Assembly (NCBI RefSeq): GCF_900187305.1
Contig: NZ_LT906434.1
Coordinates: 2,294,001-2,358,000, forward strand
DNA length: 64,000 nt
Origin: Neisseria zoodegmatis
GTDB lineage: Bacteria; Pseudomonadota; Gammaproteobacteria; Burkholderiales; Neisseriaceae
Direction of reading: 5' to 3'
The notes under the pieces were generated by a model that ran no database searches, had not been told where the DNA came from, and saw nothing but the letters and a program-made list of their open reading frames with translations. The translations under genes were made by a program, and so were the position numbers. Shown piece after piece: positions 37,028-46,780 of the stretch. Position 1 is the stretch's first letter, and each line of letters opens with the position of its first letter.

Positions 37028-39413
37028 TTACTTGTCTAACTCTGCAAGCATATTTTTTGTTTTTTCCAAGATGCTTCCGCTTGCCTCTTCAAGTAACTCT
37101 TGAAGCGTTTCTTTTGCTGCGTCTGGATCGCCGATCTCCACATACATTTGAGCCAGCTCATACTTAGCTTCAAGCGGAGCAGTCATGCCTACTGATTCGG
37201 AGATAAAGCCGGTTTCAGCATGCTCACTGTCACCTTCAACCTCTATGCTTTCCCATTCAATAGTTTCGCCACTATCGGAAACACTAACATCAACAGGGCT
37301 TCCAAGCTCTTCATCTTGGAAAGCGATATTGTTGTCAGACTCCGGGGCTACCCATTCTTGGTTAATTTCACTTTCTACAGCTTGTTCTACAAAGAAAGAG
37401 GAGTCTTGTGTTTCTGTTTGATCAATATTCTCAACTACTTCTTCCGACTCAACGGTAATGGCTTCTGCTTCAACTACGGCAGAGGAATCAATTGAAGACG
37501 TATCTTCTACCGATTTTTGTAACTCTTCAGAAGCAGATGAATCAAACTCAAGCGGTTCAAACTCTACTGCCTTAATTTCATCAGCAGTTTCCTCTGCTGA
37601 AACAAAAGAAGATGTTTCAAATGCAGAAACTTCTTGAACAGCTTGCTTCTCTTCCTGTGAATCAGCTTCTAATTGAATGCTTTCTACATCTACATCAAAA
37701 TCATTACGCTCGTTTTGATGTTCATCCACAGAAATATCGGCTACATCTGCAACATCAGAGATTTCGGCAGTGTCAGCCACAGGAGAGAATTCAACTGCAA
37801 CATGCTGATATTCGTTTTCAGGATCCGGCTCATATACACTTTCGGTAGACTCGATAGTGTCCCAATTGGCGTTTTGGCGCTTTTGAGTTTCCTCATCTTG
37901 AGTAAGGGCACCGGATACGATACCGTTTTGAGCACGATCAATTGAACCTAAATCTAAGCTGAAATTATTTTCAGGTTTGTCTGCCGGAATGGTTTCGGTT
38001 TCAGTAAAGAAAATTTCATCATCAAAATCATCTTCAACATCCAAACCTTCTTCCGTAGCTTTAGCTTGAGTAGCAGTTCCTGCAGCAATTGTTGCTCCTG
38101 CAGCAACGCCAGAACGCGTAAAAGAAGAATCTGCTGTTTTGCTTGAAGATACGGAGCTCACGCCCGATTTAGCATGAAGATCTTGAGCTTGAAGTTTGCT
38201 TTCTTCCGTAGCTTCTTTCAAGACAAAGTGATCGTTTTCATCAGCTTTTTCAACGTGGACTTTTTTCTTGGAGGCCGCTTTCGCAATCAACCATAAAGCA
38301 ATCGCACCTAAACCGGCAAACAGCAGCCAACGCCACCAACCGCTGCTTTCACCTTCTTGCGTTGCAGGTGCCTGTACTGAAGAAGCAGTTGTTTCAGGTT
38401 TATCAGTTACTTCAGATTTAGCAACTTCTTTCTGGCTGACGGCTGCTGAAGCTTGTTCATCTTTTGCAGCAGTTACTACAGGCTCAGACGAAGCTGAAGT
38501 CCCTACACCTGCAGTTTCAGGTGTTTTTTCAGTAACTACAGGCTTTTCAGCAACTACGTCGGGCTGAGAAGCTTGGGCAGGTTGCTGAGTTTCAACAGAA
38601 GTCGTTTCTGCCGGCTTAACTGCTGCTGCACCACCTTGCTTAAGAATATCTTTAAGCGCTGATGCAGAAGGAATACTTAATGTGCTGCCAGCAATAACGA
38701 TATCGGGATTATTGTCCGGGAAGACTTTGGGGTTTGCCAAAACTAAAGCATTAATAGTTTCGTTCAAAGTCAAACCTTGAGGACGAATTCTCTCAGCAAT
38801 GAAAGTCAGTGTTTCGCCATGACGAACTTTGTAGTCGCCTTCAAGAGGAATTTGAGACTTCTGCTCGACAGGGGCTACATCGCGGCTTTTTTCGACTTTT
38901 GCATGAGCGGCAGATTTTTTATTTTCTTTTTTCGCTCTTGTCTGCTCTTGGGTCTGCTTAGCATTAGGTTTGACGTGGGTAGAACGCTGTGACGCAGAAG
39001 GTTGGCGCACCGCCTGTTCTACGGAAGCAGATTTGGTTTCGCTTTGAGCTTCTGATCCGCTGCCGGCAGCGTAATCCGCCGGATCGATAATCGCGGTATA
39101 TTGACGAGATTGGGAACCGACGCCAACTTGGAAAACCAAAACAGGGTCGTTTATCGGGGTATTTCGAGCGGATATTGATAACGGCTTTGTCGCCTGATTT
39201 TCTAACGCTCGTACGCAAATTGCTGTCTGAAAGTGATGCATTGCCGCCATTGAGCAGAACTTTGGCTTCTTCCCCTGTAACCGTTACCGTGCCAGAGAAC
39301 GGCTCGCCCAAGTTGGATTGAACATTCAAGCCACCTAAGCCGCCAACGGCAGATAATGACGTTGTTAAGGCCAAAGAAGCAGCAATCAGTTTGATTCTAT
39401 GATTGTTTTTCAA
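37028..39413 (-). pseudogene. fimV: FimV/TspA homologue interrupted by a 1-bp frameshift
   Basis: Two overlapping frames together make one protein. The N-terminal part starts at TTG 39413 (AGGGGAT upstream) or further up. It has a signal peptide, then GGLGGLNVQSNLGEPFSG and VTVTGEEAKVLLNGG, and runs to GDKAVINIRS. The remainder, in another frame, starts with NTPINDPVLVFQVG and goes to 37028. Removing one A from AAA at ~39162-39164 (TTT on +) joins them. The long part has LysM (YKVRHGETLTFIAERIRP), a Pro/Ala/Glu-rich linker, a membrane helix (RWLLFAGLGAIALWLIAKAA), a very acidic cytoplasmic region and a C-terminal TPR-like FimV domain. It matches meningococcal TspA, including SGALTQDEETQKR. 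FimV/TspA supports type IV pilus function and adhesion. The break may be real or a sequencing error. Confidence 0.85.
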
Positions 39414-39706
39414 ATTATTATCCCCTGTTCGAGTTGGCAGCCTTACTGCCTGATTGTATATAATCAGCATGATATATGCTGACTGCCTACTCTGCCAAGT
39501 AATTTGCTAATTTATGTAAACGATAAGCTGGCAATTGCAACTTTATAACCACTCTTTAATTTACTTTAAAGTAAATTCGACAATCGGCCTTTTTTTCAGA
39601 CGGCCTGAAGTGCCTTGTTAGCATTGACATAAGTAATGCAAAAGAGTTCATCTACCTGTATGATTGTGAAATTCTGATGATTTGATTTACTTTACTCAGC
39701 ATAAAA

Positions 39707-40240
39707 ATGAAGATTTTAAGCGATTTTATTGCGATTATTCTGTTTTTTATTATTTACACCACAACCAAGAATATTATTTGGGCTACGGCCGTCGCCTTGA
39801 TAGTCGGCATTATTCAGGCTGCTTTAACATGGATGAAGCATAAAAAGCTTGATACGATGCAGAAAGTGAACTTGGGATTAATCGTTGTTTTTGGCGGAGC
39901 CACTATTTTATTGCGCGATGCCCGTTTCATTATGTGGAAACCTACGTTGCTGTTTTGGTTTGGCGCGCTGGCTTTAGGCATCAGCCAAATCATGAATAAA
40001 AACGGCTTGAAAGCAATGATGGGCAAGGAATTGAAACTGGACGACAGCATCTGGAACAAATTAACTACCGCTTGGGTAGTATTCTTGATTTTTATGGGTG
40101 TAGCCAATCTTATCGTTGCTTACAACTTTTCCGAACAGCAATGGGTCAACTATAAACTGTTCGGCACGCTTGGCTTTATGATCGTTTTTGCATTGGCGCA
40201 AGGTATGTACTTGAGCAAGCATTTACCTAAAGAGGGTTGA
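39707..40240 (+). CDS. yciB: YciB/IspZ inner membrane protein (septation protein A)
   Basis: 177 residues with five or six membrane helices. KILSDFIAIILFFIIYTTT, FGGATILLRDARFIMWKPT and a C-terminal MYLSKHLPKE are the family's conserved blocks. In E. coli YciB links to envelope integrity and cell elongation/division. It heads the cluster yciB-yciI-bolA-PPIase-PPIase, an arrangement I recall from other Neisseria. Confidence 0.93.
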   Translation: MKILSDFIAIILFFIIYTTTKNIIWATAVALIVGIIQAALTWMKHKKLDTMQKVNLGLIVVFGGATILLRDARFIMWKPTLLFWFGALALGISQIMNKNGLKAMMGKELKLDDSIWNKLTTAWVVFLIFMGVANLIVAYNFSEQQWVNYKLFGTLGFMIVFALAQGMYLSKHLPKEG

Positions 40241-40244
40241 TAAT

Positions 40245-40535
40245 ATGGAATATTTTATGTTGTTGGCGACTGATGCCGAAGGCGCTCACGAAGCCCGTTT
40301 GGAAGCGCGCCCTGCGCATTTGAAGCGTTTGGAAGCACTTCAATCCGAAGGCAGACTGCTCACCGCCGGGCCGAATCCGCTGCCTGACAATCCCGATCAA
40401 GTTTCCGGCAGTTTGATTATCGCCCAATTTGCTTCACTGGACGACGCCCAAACTTGGGCGGAGCAAGATCCCTACGTTGATGCGGGCGTTTACGAAGAAA
40501 TTTTGATCAAGCCTTTTAAAGCGGTGTTTAAATAA
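40245..40535 (+). CDS. yciI: YciI family protein
   Basis: 96 residues, dimeric α/β-barrel (ferredoxin-like). It has the conserved His (RPAHLKRLEALQSEGRLLTAGP) and the Asp of the family in the DDAQTWAEQDPY segment. Function unknown; a muconolactone isomerase-like fold. It starts 4 bp after yciB and its stop overlaps the bolA start (TAATG), so translation is coupled. Confidence 0.9.
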   Translation: MEYFMLLATDAEGAHEARLEARPAHLKRLEALQSEGRLLTAGPNPLPDNPDQVSGSLIIAQFASLDDAQTWAEQDPYVDAGVYEEILIKPFKAVFK

Positions 40536-40807
40536 TGCCTACGATACAGGAAACGATTGAAGGCCGTCTGAAAATCTTGCAGCCGCAGGTGTTTGAGTTT
40601 CACGACGAGAGCCATCTTCACGCAGGGCACGCGGGAAACCGTGGCGGCGGGCATTACGCCGTATTGCTGGTCAGCGAAGTATTTGACGGGGTGAGCCGTT
40701 TAAACCGGCAACGCATGGTTAAAGATTTGCTTCAGGATCTTTTTTCAGACGGCCTGATACATGCTTTGAGTGTAAAAGCCGTTACCCCTGAAGAGTATTT
40801 CCATTAA
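40535..40807 (+). CDS. bolA: BolA family protein
   Basis: 90 residues, KH-like BolA fold. ESHLHAGHAGNRGGGHYAVLLVS contains the conserved His residues, and FDGVSRLNRQRMVKDLL is the family motif. BolA proteins partner with monothiol glutaredoxins in iron sensing and Fe-S trafficking, and some regulate morphology genes. Two DUS are translated (EGRLKILQ and LFSDGLIHALS), one at each end of the gene. Confidence 0.92.
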   Translation: MPTIQETIEGRLKILQPQVFEFHDESHLHAGHAGNRGGGHYAVLLVSEVFDGVSRLNRQRMVKDLLQDLFSDGLIHALSVKAVTPEEYFH

Positions 40808-40855
40808 GCTCGTCCCATTACCTAAATTTTTATTTGAGAAAAGCAGAGAATCGAT

Positions 40856-41731
40856 ATGAAAAAATCTTATTTTGCTTCAGCACTGATGTTGGCTTTGATT
40901 TCCGGAAGCCTGTGGGCGCAAACCATCGTAACCGTTAACGGCAGCAAAATCGACAGCAAAGAAATCGATGCGCAAGTTAAGATGCTGCAAAGCCAAAATC
41001 CCCAAATTCCCGACACTCCTGCTTTGCGCCGTGATTTGACCGAGCGCCGCGTAACCGCCATCCTCATTGCTCAAGAAGCAAAACGCTTAAAGCTCGACCA
41101 ATCCGCCGAGTACAAAAAAGTGATCGGGCAGGCACGCGCCGATGCTAAACAGCAAGGCGCCGATAAAAAACCGGGTTTCCAAGAGCAATGGGCTGCTTTT
41201 GAAAACGACATGCTCAACCAAGCCTATTTCGTTTATCTGCTGAGAAACAACCCCATCAGCGAAAACGATTTGAAAACGGCTTACAGCGAATTCAGCAAAT
41301 TTTATCAAGGCAGCCACGAAGTACAGCTGGGCGAAATCTTGACCAACAATGCCACAGACGCCCAAAAAGCCATTGCCGATTTGAAAGCCAAAAAAGATTT
41401 CAAAGCCGTAGCCTCTCAATACACGGTTGATCCAGTCGAAAAAGCCAACAGCGGTTTGAACGCAGGTTACGTCAACCTCAAAGACTTGGAGCAAGGCGCA
41501 CCTCAAGTGTATGCAGCCGTTAAAAACCTGAACAAAGGCGGATATACAGCCACACCGCTGCAAGACGGCAACGGCATGTTTGGCGTGTTTTACATCAACG
41601 ACAAGCGCGCGGCTTCTATCCCCACATATGAAACCGCCAAAAACGGCATTGCCCAAGAGCTTCAAGCCGCACGTATCGACAGCGCAATCGAAGCCCTTTA
41701 CCGCAAAGCCAATATCCAAACAGCCAAATAA
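40856..41731 (+). CDS. Periplasmic parvulin-type peptidyl-prolyl isomerase
   Basis: 291 residues. Sec signal peptide (MKKSYFASALMLALISGSLWAQ). A SurA/PrsA-like N-terminal chaperone helix bundle (~25-140) is followed by a parvulin domain (~150-250, HEVQLGEILTN through GGYTATPLQDGNGMFGVFYI). It resembles Peb4/CBF2-type outer-membrane protein chaperones. It should help fold exported proteins, including outer-membrane receptors. The paralogue follows after 22 bp. Confidence 0.88.
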   Translation: MKKSYFASALMLALISGSLWAQTIVTVNGSKIDSKEIDAQVKMLQSQNPQIPDTPALRRDLTERRVTAILIAQEAKRLKLDQSAEYKKVIGQARADAKQQGADKKPGFQEQWAAFENDMLNQAYFVYLLRNNPISENDLKTAYSEFSKFYQGSHEVQLGEILTNNATDAQKAIADLKAKKDFKAVASQYTVDPVEKANSGLNAGYVNLKDLEQGAPQVYAAVKNLNKGGYTATPLQDGNGMFGVFYINDKRAASIPTYETAKNGIAQELQAARIDSAIEALYRKANIQTAK

Positions 41732-41753
41732 CTTTGAAAAAGCTTAAATAACA

Positions 41754-42521
41754 ATGATGAAACAAAAAAATCTCGTATTCTTGGCCGCCTCTGTTTTGGC
41801 AGCCGGAATCGCTATCGGGAAAGCACCGGAAATCGAACGCAGCCGCATCGACACGGCGGTTGCCGAAGAATTGGAAAGAGCGTCTTTCAGCCATCAAGGA
41901 CAGCTGCCCGATGCCGACAAACTGCGTAAAAGCGTTACCCTTCAACTGCAAACGGTTGAAATTTTGAAAAACGAAGCATTGAAATTAGGCTTGGACAAAA
42001 ATCCGGAAGTTCAAGCCCGTTTCAAAAATGCCGAGGCGCAATTTTATGCCACGCAATATGCTTTGCATCTTGAGCAGGAAACCAAAGTGGATGAAGCGGA
42101 AATACGCGCCGCTTACGACCGCCAAACCCGCGCGGTAAAAATCCAGCAGGTCAACTTTGCCAGCCCGGAAGAAGTGCTTCAAGCACAACAGCTGCTGTTG
42201 AAAGGCTTGTCTTTCGACCAATTGATGCAACGCTATCCCAGCCCCGATCAAGTTAGCGGTTTTATTTCTCCCGATCATCTGCCGCCCGAATTGGCTAAAG
42301 TGATCAGTCAGATGTCGCGCGGCCAAGTAACCCGCGAACCTGTGCAGCTCAACGGCAGATTCTATCTGTTTAAGCTGGCGGCGTCGGAGCGCAATCCCGA
42401 TGCGCCTCCTTTCGAGCAAGTTAAAGATATTCTGATCCGTCAGGCCAAGCAGTACAAAATGCAGCAACAGATCGACGAGCTGCTGCAAAAGCACGGCATG
42501 CCGAAACTGGGCAATCTATAA
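41754..42521 (+). CDS. Second SurA/parvulin-like periplasmic chaperone
   Basis: 255 residues. A hydrophobic N-terminus (KNLVFLAASVLAAGIAIG) is a signal or anchor sequence without an obvious cleavage motif. The N-terminal helical domain is followed by a degenerate parvulin-like region (VKIQQVNFASPEEVLQAQQLLL, QLNGRFYLFKLAASERN). The catalytic isomerase residues are less clear than in the upstream gene, so it may act only as a chaperone. Probably duplicated from its neighbour and cotranscribed. Confidence 0.75.
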   Translation: MMKQKNLVFLAASVLAAGIAIGKAPEIERSRIDTAVAEELERASFSHQGQLPDADKLRKSVTLQLQTVEILKNEALKLGLDKNPEVQARFKNAEAQFYATQYALHLEQETKVDEAEIRAAYDRQTRAVKIQQVNFASPEEVLQAQQLLLKGLSFDQLMQRYPSPDQVSGFISPDHLPPELAKVISQMSRGQVTREPVQLNGRFYLFKLAASERNPDAPPFEQVKDILIRQAKQYKMQQQIDELLQKHGMPKLGNL

Positions 42522-42564
42522 CTTTGACTGCTTGCTTGTAAAACAAATATCGCAATAAAACTTT

Positions 42565-42598
42565 GAGGCCGTCTGAAAAGTTATTTTCAGACGGCCTC
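42565..42598. terminator. Inverted DUS pair after the PPIase pair
   Basis: GAGGCCGTCTGAAAA with complement and a 4-nt loop, 44 bp after the stop. Confidence 0.6.
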
Positions 42599-42697
42599 TA
42601 GTTTTGATTGGCTTTCTACTCGGCGGCATAGCTACACCACCAAACGGCTTAACTGCAAAATCTCCCCCAAACGTGGAGCAATAAACAAAACACCGCC

Positions 42698-43405
42698 CTA
42701 CGCTTCCGCTTCAAATTTTCTCAACAACCTCGCCTGACATTGCCCCAGATGGCGTCTCATCATCTTACAAGCTCTGGCTTTTTTGCCTTCCACCAGCAAA
42801 TCGAGGATTTCGCGGTGTTCGCAGTAAGTGTGGCGCAAACGGTCTTTCGGTGCGTCGAACACGGCGATAATCAAAGACGAACGGGCGCACAACGTATTCA
42901 CAATTTCCAGCAGCACATCATTATTCAGCAGACGCGCCAGCTCGACATGGAAAGCGTTGGACAAACGGTTCCAGCTTACCCTGTCGCCGCGGTTGAAAGC
43001 CGCTTCTTCCTGATCAATCAAATCGTAAAGAGGCTTGGCTTTTTCTGCTAAATTTTCTTCTTCCAAAAGCATATTGATGATGGTTTCTTCCAAAGCAATA
43101 CGCATTTTGAACACATCTTGCGTTTCTTTTGCATCGGGCACATGCACGAATGCGCCGCGGTTGGGCAGCAGGTCAACGATTTTATCGTGCGCCAACAATG
43201 AAAGCGCACTGCGCACTGTGCTGCGTGAGCAGGTCATTTGACGGCATAAATCGGATTCGGTCAGCTTGTTGCCCGGGCGCAGGTTGTGGTCGGTGATGCC
43301 GTCTAAAATGCGGGAATACACGCGGAAAAGCTCGGCATCGTGCCGCTCTTCCAGCAAAGACGAGGTTGCGGGTGCTTGCGGAAAATTGTTTTCGTTATCT
43401 GTCAT
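42698..43405 (-). CDS. gdhR: GdhR-like GntR-family (FCD) regulator
   Basis: 235 residues. N-terminal winged HTH of GntR type (~28-95: LRPGNKLTESDLCRQMTCSRSTVRSALSLL...LLPNRGAFV). The FCD all-helical ligand domain follows (~105-225), with metal/ligand His residues in AFHVELARLL and HTYCEHREILDLL. Length and sequence character fit neisserial GdhR, which controls glutamate dehydrogenase and, in gonococcus, lactate permease genes. Those targets are not nearby, so the symbol is provisional. Confidence 0.75.
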   Translation of the reverse strand: MTDNENNFPQAPATSSLLEERHDAELFRVYSRILDGITDHNLRPGNKLTESDLCRQMTCSRSTVRSALSLLAHDKIVDLLPNRGAFVHVPDAKETQDVFKMRIALEETIINMLLEEENLAEKAKPLYDLIDQEEAAFNRGDRVSWNRLSNAFHVELARLLNNDVLLEIVNTLCARSSLIIAVFDAPKDRLRHTYCEHREILDLLVEGKKARACKMMRRHLGQCQARLLRKFEAEA

Positions 43406-43557
43406 ACCGGTTCTCCTGCCTGATCAGGCAGTTGGAAGTATTCGAGTAGTTATCGCAAATATACTTAACTGGCTACGGTGTTGCTGCCTTGTATCAAAAT
43501 TAAGTGGATTGACTATATTGCCGGCCGTTTGAACCATTCTGAATCGTAGGCAAGTCA

Positions 43558-43590
43558 AGGCCGTCTGAAAACCTTGTTTTCAGACGGCAT
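43558..43590. terminator. Inverted DUS pair after osmC
   Basis: AGGCCGTCTGAAAA and TTTTCAGACGGC with a short loop, beside the osmC stop on the minus strand. Confidence 0.55.
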
Positions 43591-43598
43591 GTTTTGAT

Positions 43599-44018
43599 TT
43601 AAGCCGTTTCAACAATCTCGAAGCTGTGCGTCACTTTGGCCGCTTTGCCCAGCATGATTGAAGCGGAACAATATTTTTCGGCAGACATCTGCACGGCTTT
43701 TTCAATCGCACTTTCTTTGAGGTTGCGGCCCAGCACTTCAAAATGGATGTGGATTTCGGTAAACACGCGCGGCGTATCGTCGGCACGCTTGGCGGTAACG
43801 GTTGCCCGGCAATCCACTATGTCCTGACGCTGCTTTTCGGCAATCATCACCACATCAATGCTAGAACAGCCCGCCACGCCCAGCAGCAGCATTTCCATCG
43901 GGCTGGGGCCGCGCTTGGCCTGCCCTTCCTGCGCCGAACCTTCCATGACCACGCTGTGGCCGGCTTCGGTTGTGCCGACAAAACACATGCCGTCTATCCA
44001 TTTTGACGTTACTTTCAT
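43599..44018 (-). CDS. OsmC/YhfA-type protein
   Basis: 139 residues, OsmC fold. The peroxidatic Cys is in MEMLLLGVAGCSSIDVVMI (Cys ~52). The second conserved Cys is in AEKYCSASIMLGK (~117). These proteins reduce organic hydroperoxides; the length and KWIDGMCFVG start are closer to the YhfA subgroup. GAGGAATAA precedes the ATG. It follows rraA after 5 bp, so the two form an operon. Confidence 0.87.
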   Translation of the reverse strand: MKVTSKWIDGMCFVGTTEAGHSVVMEGSAQEGQAKRGPSPMEMLLLGVAGCSSIDVVMIAEKQRQDIVDCRATVTAKRADDTPRVFTEIHIHFEVLGRNLKESAIEKAVQMSAEKYCSASIMLGKAAKVTHSFEIVETA

Positions 44019-44023
44019 ATCGT

Positions 44024-44518
44024 TTATTCCTCGTGAAGCGGTTGTTCAGACACCAAGATGCCGTCTGAATCGCTGTATAAATAATGTCCCGGGGTAAATG
44101 TTACGCCGCCGAAAGTGACCGGCACATCCACTTCGCCCGCGCCGTCTTTCGCACTCTTGCGCGGGTTGGTGCCCAAGGCTTTCACGCCGAACTGCATGGC
44201 GTTGATAGCTTCGTTGTCGCGGATGGGGCCGAAAATCACCGCACCGGCCCAGCCGTTGGCTGCGCCCGCACCGGCAATCATGTCGCCCATCAATGCGCTG
44301 TATAAATCGCCGCCGCCGTCCACCACCAGCACTTCTCCGTCGGAATGCGTGTTCATCAGTTTTTTAACCAAGCCGTTGTCGCGGCTGCATTTCACCGTGC
44401 GGATTCTGCCGCAGAAACGGGCATGGCGCCCGAAATGACGGAACTGGACTTCGCAGGAAGGGGTGTCCGGTGCGATGTCGATTAAATCGGCGGTTGCAAA
44501 ATCATTTTTTCCGCTCAT
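44024..44518 (-). CDS. rraA: RraA, regulator of ribonuclease E activity
   Basis: 164 residues from the ATG at 44518 (GGAGA upstream). Motifs: ATADLIDIAPDT, VVDGGGDLYSALMGDMIA and GAVIFGPIRDNEAI, plus VFTFGGV-like VPVTFGGVTFTPGHYLYSDSDG. In E. coli RraA binds RNase E and inhibits it; related proteins act as 4-hydroxy-4-methyl-2-oxoglutarate aldolases. With rne in the same window, the regulator role is plausible but unproven here. Confidence 0.9.
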   Translation of the reverse strand: MSGKNDFATADLIDIAPDTPSCEVQFRHFGRHARFCGRIRTVKCSRDNGLVKKLMNTHSDGEVLVVDGGGDLYSALMGDMIAGAGAANGWAGAVIFGPIRDNEAINAMQFGVKALGTNPRKSAKDGAGEVDVPVTFGGVTFTPGHYLYSDSDGILVSEQPLHEE

Positions 44519-44583
44519 GGTTTTCTCCTTTGCTTGTATTGTGTGCGGTTCGCTTTTCCGCTTGAGGCAGCCCGAAAACACCG

Positions 44584-44633
44584 CAGGCCGTCTGAAAAGC
44601 ATTATAAAGTATTTTTGCCTTTCAGACGGCCTG
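44584..44633. terminator. Inverted DUS pair between hldD and rraA
   Basis: Two DUS face each other across a 23-nt AT-rich spacer, 20 bp after the hldD stop on the minus strand. Confidence 0.5.
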
Positions 44634-44650
44634 CCGTGGGCTTGCGTGGC

Positions 44651-45652
44651 TTAAAGGTTTTCCATCATCCAATGCACATAGCGGCTTACACCTTCGTCCA
44701 CATCTAAAAACGCTTCTTCGTAACCGGCTTCGCGCAAACGCGAAATATCGGCCTCGGTAAAGCTCTGGTATTTGCCCTTGAGCGAATCGGGGAACGGAAT
44801 GTAGCGGATCAGCTCTTCTTTAACCAATTCCTGAAGGCTCATCGCGGGCTTGCCCTCGGCTACACGGCAGGCGTTGACGGTTGCGGCGGCCAAATCGTTA
44901 AACGGCTGGCTGCGGCCGGTGCCCAAGTTGAAAATGCCTGATTTTTCAGGGTTGTCGAAAAAGAACAGGTTCACTTTCACCACATCTTCCACACTCACGA
45001 AATCGCGGGTTTGCTCGCCGTTGCCGTAACCTTCGTTTTCGCCGAACAAATTCACATAGCCCTGCTCGCGGTATTGGTTGAAATGATGGAACGCCACCGA
45101 AGCCATGCGGCCTTTGTGCTGTTCGCGCGGGCCGTACACATTGAAATAACGGAAACCGGCCACTTGCGCGGTCAAACCCTCTTCCATGCGGCGGCGCACC
45201 ACTTGGTCGAACAGGAATTTGGAATAGCCGTACACATTGAGCGGTTTTTCCAATTCGCGCTCTTCGCGGAAAATCTCGCCTTTGCCGTACACTGCCGCGC
45301 TGGAGGCGTATAAAAACGGAATACGCTCGTCTTGGCACCAATCGAGCAGATCGAGGCTGTATTGGTAGTTGTTGTCCATCATATACAGGCCGTTGTGTTC
45401 CATGGTGTCGGAACACGCGCCGTCGTGGAACACGGCTTCGATATCGTCAAACGGCAGCAGATGCTCGCGCACTTGGCGGATGAACTCGTGTTTGTCGAGA
45501 TAATGGGCGATTTCGCACTCGGCCAGATTTTTGAATTTCTCGCCGCGGGTCAGGTTGTCGACGGCAATGATGTCGGTTATACCGCGCTCGTTCAGGGCTT
45601 TAACGATGTTGCTGCCGATAAAACCGGCAGCACCGGTTACGATGATGGTCAT
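44651..45652 (-). CDS. hldD: ADP-L-glycero-D-manno-heptose 6-epimerase
   Basis: 333 residues (also called rfaD/gmhD). It converts the D,D- to the L,D-heptose nucleotide for the lipooligosaccharide core. Rossmann motif [20 protein letters not shown], catalytic YxxxK in [14 protein letters not shown], and the [18 protein letters not shown] stretch are complete. GGAAAG precedes the ATG. The kinase hldA lies 1.1 kb upstream on the same strand. Confidence 0.97.
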   Translation of the reverse strand: MTIIVTGAAGFIGSNIVKALNERGITDIIAVDNLTRGEKFKNLAECEIAHYLDKHEFIRQVREHLLPFDDIEAVFHDGACSDTMEHNGLYMMDNNYQYSLDLLDWCQDERIPFLYASSAAVYGKGEIFREERELEKPLNVYGYSKFLFDQVVRRRMEEGLTAQVAGFRYFNVYGPREQHKGRMASVAFHHFNQYREQGYVNLFGENEGYGNGEQTRDFVSVEDVVKVNLFFFDNPEKSGIFNLGTGRSQPFNDLAAATVNACRVAEGKPAMSLQELVKEELIRYIPFPDSLKGKYQSFTEADISRLREAGYEEAFLDVDEGVSRYVHWMMENL

Positions 45653-45806
45653 AATCTTTCCTTTGATTTCCTACTCATAATGTTATTTGGCCGCGGTCAA
45701 CGGCAACCGCCGGAACAAAAAAGGTTTCATCGCATCACACGGTCAGTCCTGAAACCCGTCTGTCCGCACCCCTGCACAACGGATCACAAACAGACTTTCT
45801 GTTATT

Positions 45807-46550
45807 TTACCGCTCCGCTTCCGGCGCGGCACTTACTGTGGGAGGCAGCGCACTTTGTTCCTGCGCTTGATTAACGGAATAAATAATTTTCAACAACGCC
45901 AACGCGCTGATAATAGTCAAAACATTGTAAAGCAGGCCGACATAGCCGCTTGAGAGATAAGAAGACAAGGCCGTCTTAAACGCTTCTTCAGTTTGCGCCG
46001 CCTCCATGGCTTCCCAAGCCCGATCACCCACTCTAGTCGTCAAACGGCCAAGTATATTACCGACAACCCACGAACCCCACCAAACATACAGCATGGTTTG
46101 ATGTGCGGGCTTGCCTGCTGCGCGCATACTGCCGTTCCAAATTTGCGTCACACCGCGCAAGGGCATGAAAAGATTCATAATCGGCACGAAAAACCAACCC
46201 ACCGACCATCCCGGAGTCATTTCCACTTCCGTTGCACCCAAAGCACGGGCATTCTTATTGGCCTGCATGATCCATTTGGCCGTCAGCACCGCCGTAACCA
46301 CAAATACCAAAACTGCGGTAAGGTACAAATAAAAAACCATATTCTGGGACGACAATACTGCTTCATAAGCAGACGATTCGATGCCTTCCTCTGTAATGGA
46401 TGCAGCTGCCTGTTTAATCGTATTCAGCGCATACATCTCGCCGAAGCCGGACAACACATTCAATACAATATAAATGATGAACGTAATCAATAACCAACGT
46501 GTCCGCTTATCTTGGTTTTGATAAGTATATACGGCAGATTCCTGCTTCAC
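45807..46550 (-). CDS. DUF4328 membrane protein
   Basis: 247 residues from the GTG at 46550, chosen for its AGGAGA site 8 nt upstream; a longer TTG-started frame reaches 46589. About five or six membrane helices. The DUF4328 signature is visible as MQANKNARALGA..EMTPGWSVGWFFVPIMNLFMPLRGVTQIW. Function unknown. It sits between hldA and hldD, but there is no evidence for a role in LOS synthesis. Confidence 0.82.
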   Translation of the reverse strand: MKQESAVYTYQNQDKRTRWLLITFIIYIVLNVLSGFGEMYALNTIKQAAASITEEGIESSAYEAVLSSQNMVFYLYLTAVLVFVVTAVLTAKWIMQANKNARALGATEVEMTPGWSVGWFFVPIMNLFMPLRGVTQIWNGSMRAAGKPAHQTMLYVWWGSWVVGNILGRLTTRVGDRAWEAMEAAQTEEAFKTALSSYLSSGYVGLLYNVLTIISALALLKIIYSVNQAQEQSALPPTVSAAPEAER

Positions 46551-46739
46551 GATAATTTCTCCTGACGGTTTTTCAAAACGCTCTTTCAAAGCCCGCTATC
46601 CTGCGTAAATAAGCAAGCAGTTGGAGAGCAGGAAAAAGCCTTCTCTCCCGAAATGGCGTTTCATACCTATTTTAATTGCAGCGTATGTATAGACTATATT
46701 TTTCAGACGGCCTCATTACTGCGACCGTGTAACACCACC

Positions 46740-46780
46740 GAGGCCGTCTGAAAGTGGCCTGAACGGTTTCAGACGGCCTG
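46740..46780 (-). terminator. Inverted DUS pair overlapping the hldA 3' end
   Basis: GAGGCCGTCTGAAA and TTTCAGACGGCCTG. One arm contributes the last codons of hldA (EQQAV). Confidence 0.5.
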
